A DNA stretch of 64,000 nt from Flavobacteriaceae bacterium (lineage in GTDB: Bacteria; Bacteroidota; Bacteroidia; Flavobacteriales; Flavobacteriaceae): assembly GCA_028280265.1 (NCBI GenBank), contig JANQMD010000042.1, positions 1 to 64,000 on the forward strand. Direction: 5' to 3'. The translations under genes were made by a program, and so were the position numbers. The notes under the pieces are model-generated. The model worked only from the letters and a program-made list of their open reading frames with translations, was not told the origin of the DNA and did no database searches. This document shows, piece by piece, positions 63,434-64,000 of this stretch; the first letter of the stretch is position 1; every line of letters starts with the position of its first letter.

Positions 63434-64000
63434 ATGAACGTACCAACGATGGCAGAAATGATGGCTCAAGGTAAGCAACCAGAAGTGTTGTTTTGGGTTG
63501 GATCTGCGGGAAGTTATGATGATAGAGCAAAAAAGATTACCAAAGCTTTTGTGAAGATATTACACAAGGCTAACGTAGATTTTGCCGTATTAGGAACAGA
63601 AGAAAGTTCTACGGGAGATGCTGCTAAAAGAGTAGGAAATGAATTTTTGTTTCAGATGCAAGCAATGACAAACATTGAAATTCTCAATGCTTATGAAGTG
63701 AAAAAAATTGTGACTTGCGATCCACATTCTTTCAATACACTTAAAAATGAGTATCCAGAATTGGGAGGAAAATATGAAGTATATCATCACACACAATTTA
63801 TAAAGCAACTCATTGATGAAGGAAGACTATCCATCAATGGAACAATGAATAATGAACGAGTAACTTTTCACGATCCTTGTTATCTTGGAAGAGCAAATGA
63901 TGAATACGAATCTCCAAGAGCTTTGATCAAGAGATTGGGAGTCAATTTAGTTGAAATGAAGCGTAACAAGAATAGAGCATTATGTTGTGGTGCTGGTGGA
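63434..64000 (+). CDS. HdrB-like CCG-domain Fe-S oxidoreductase (partial, runs off right edge)
   Basis: An open frame from ATG at 63434 continues to the window end (189 codons). It begins MNVPTMAEMMAQGKQPEVLF, then has WVGSAGSYDDRAKKI and VTCDPHSFNTLK. The CCG repeats show as VTFHDPCYLGR and, at the very edge, LCCGAGG. These Cys-rich CCG segments bind a non-cubane or 4Fe-4S cluster in heterodisulfide-reductase subunit B and relatives (GlpC, LutA). Pairing with the dicluster membrane protein upstream indicates a quinone-linked oxidoreductase. Confidence 0.85.
   Translation, partial: MNVPTMAEMMAQGKQPEVLFWVGSAGSYDDRAKKITKAFVKILHKANVDFAVLGTEESSTGDAAKRVGNEFLFQMQAMTNIEILNAYEVKKIVTCDPHSFNTLKNEYPELGGKYEVYHHTQFIKQLIDEGRLSINGTMNNERVTFHDPCYLGRANDEYESPRALIKRLGVNLVEMKRNKNRALCCGAGG

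Overview
This is an AT-rich chromosomal segment of a member of the Bacteroidota, almost certainly a gliding marine Flavobacteriaceae of the Tenacibaculum/Polaribacter type. The evidence is the gldJ-porU-porV block of the type IX secretion system (T9SS), a Bacteroidota-type LptD, TAnnTTTG promoter boxes and the near absence of Shine-Dalgarno sequences. The species is inference.

Positions 1-93 hold the end of an insertion sequence, probably IS3-family, that runs off the left edge. From 195 to 44081 there is one very long plus-strand surface-polysaccharide locus, probably capsule or O-antigen. Its proximal part (195-16523) makes nucleotide sugars. A tviC/tviB pair leads to UDP-GlcNAcA/GalNAcA. 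ugd plus a UDP-glucuronate 4-epimerase leads to UDP-GlcA/GalA. wecB/wecC leads to UDP-ManNAcA. A wlbA-wbpE-acyltransferase-wbpG-hisH-hisF set leads to a 2,3-diamino uronic acid carrying an acetamidino group. An L-2-hydroxyglutarate oxidase gene lies within the last set and probably recycles the by-product of WlbA. An asparagine-synthase-like protein probably turns a uronic acid into its amide.

The middle part (16538-28349) is visibly more AT-rich and is probably the serotype-specific core. It holds a FAD protein, a NodB-like deacetylase, a methyltransferase, glycosyltransferases, the Wzx flippase, a polymerase candidate, two HAD phosphatases and an ATP-grasp ligase. A 444-base gap at 26119-26562 divides it. 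The gap carries two strong hairpins, two promoter boxes and a palindrome over a predicted start site. Next come an AMP-ligase, a PLP aminotransferase, a two-domain oxidoreductase, a heparinase II/III-like protein and a WbuB-like glycosyltransferase (28358-35712). The distal part (35853-44081) holds a MraY/WecA-type and a PglC-type initiating transferase, PglE and PglF homologues, and the Wza/Wzc export pair. A CpsB-type phosphatase faces Wzc on the opposite strand.

From 44959 onward the genes are conserved and housekeeping-like. They are an N-acetylglucosamine-kinase-like gene, murF, gldJ (followed by a perfect-palindrome terminator), divergent porU-porV, cytidine deaminase, a truncated haemoglobin, a FabH-like synthase behind a structured leader, ridA, lptD, and a divergent amidase-mlaD-AhpD-like-Fe-S oxidoreductase series. 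The last gene, an HdrB-like CCG protein, runs off the right edge. Flavobacterial AATGT/AATGA-type short repeats follow the stop codons of lptD and of the first Fe-S gene. No tRNA, rRNA or CRISPR array was seen.
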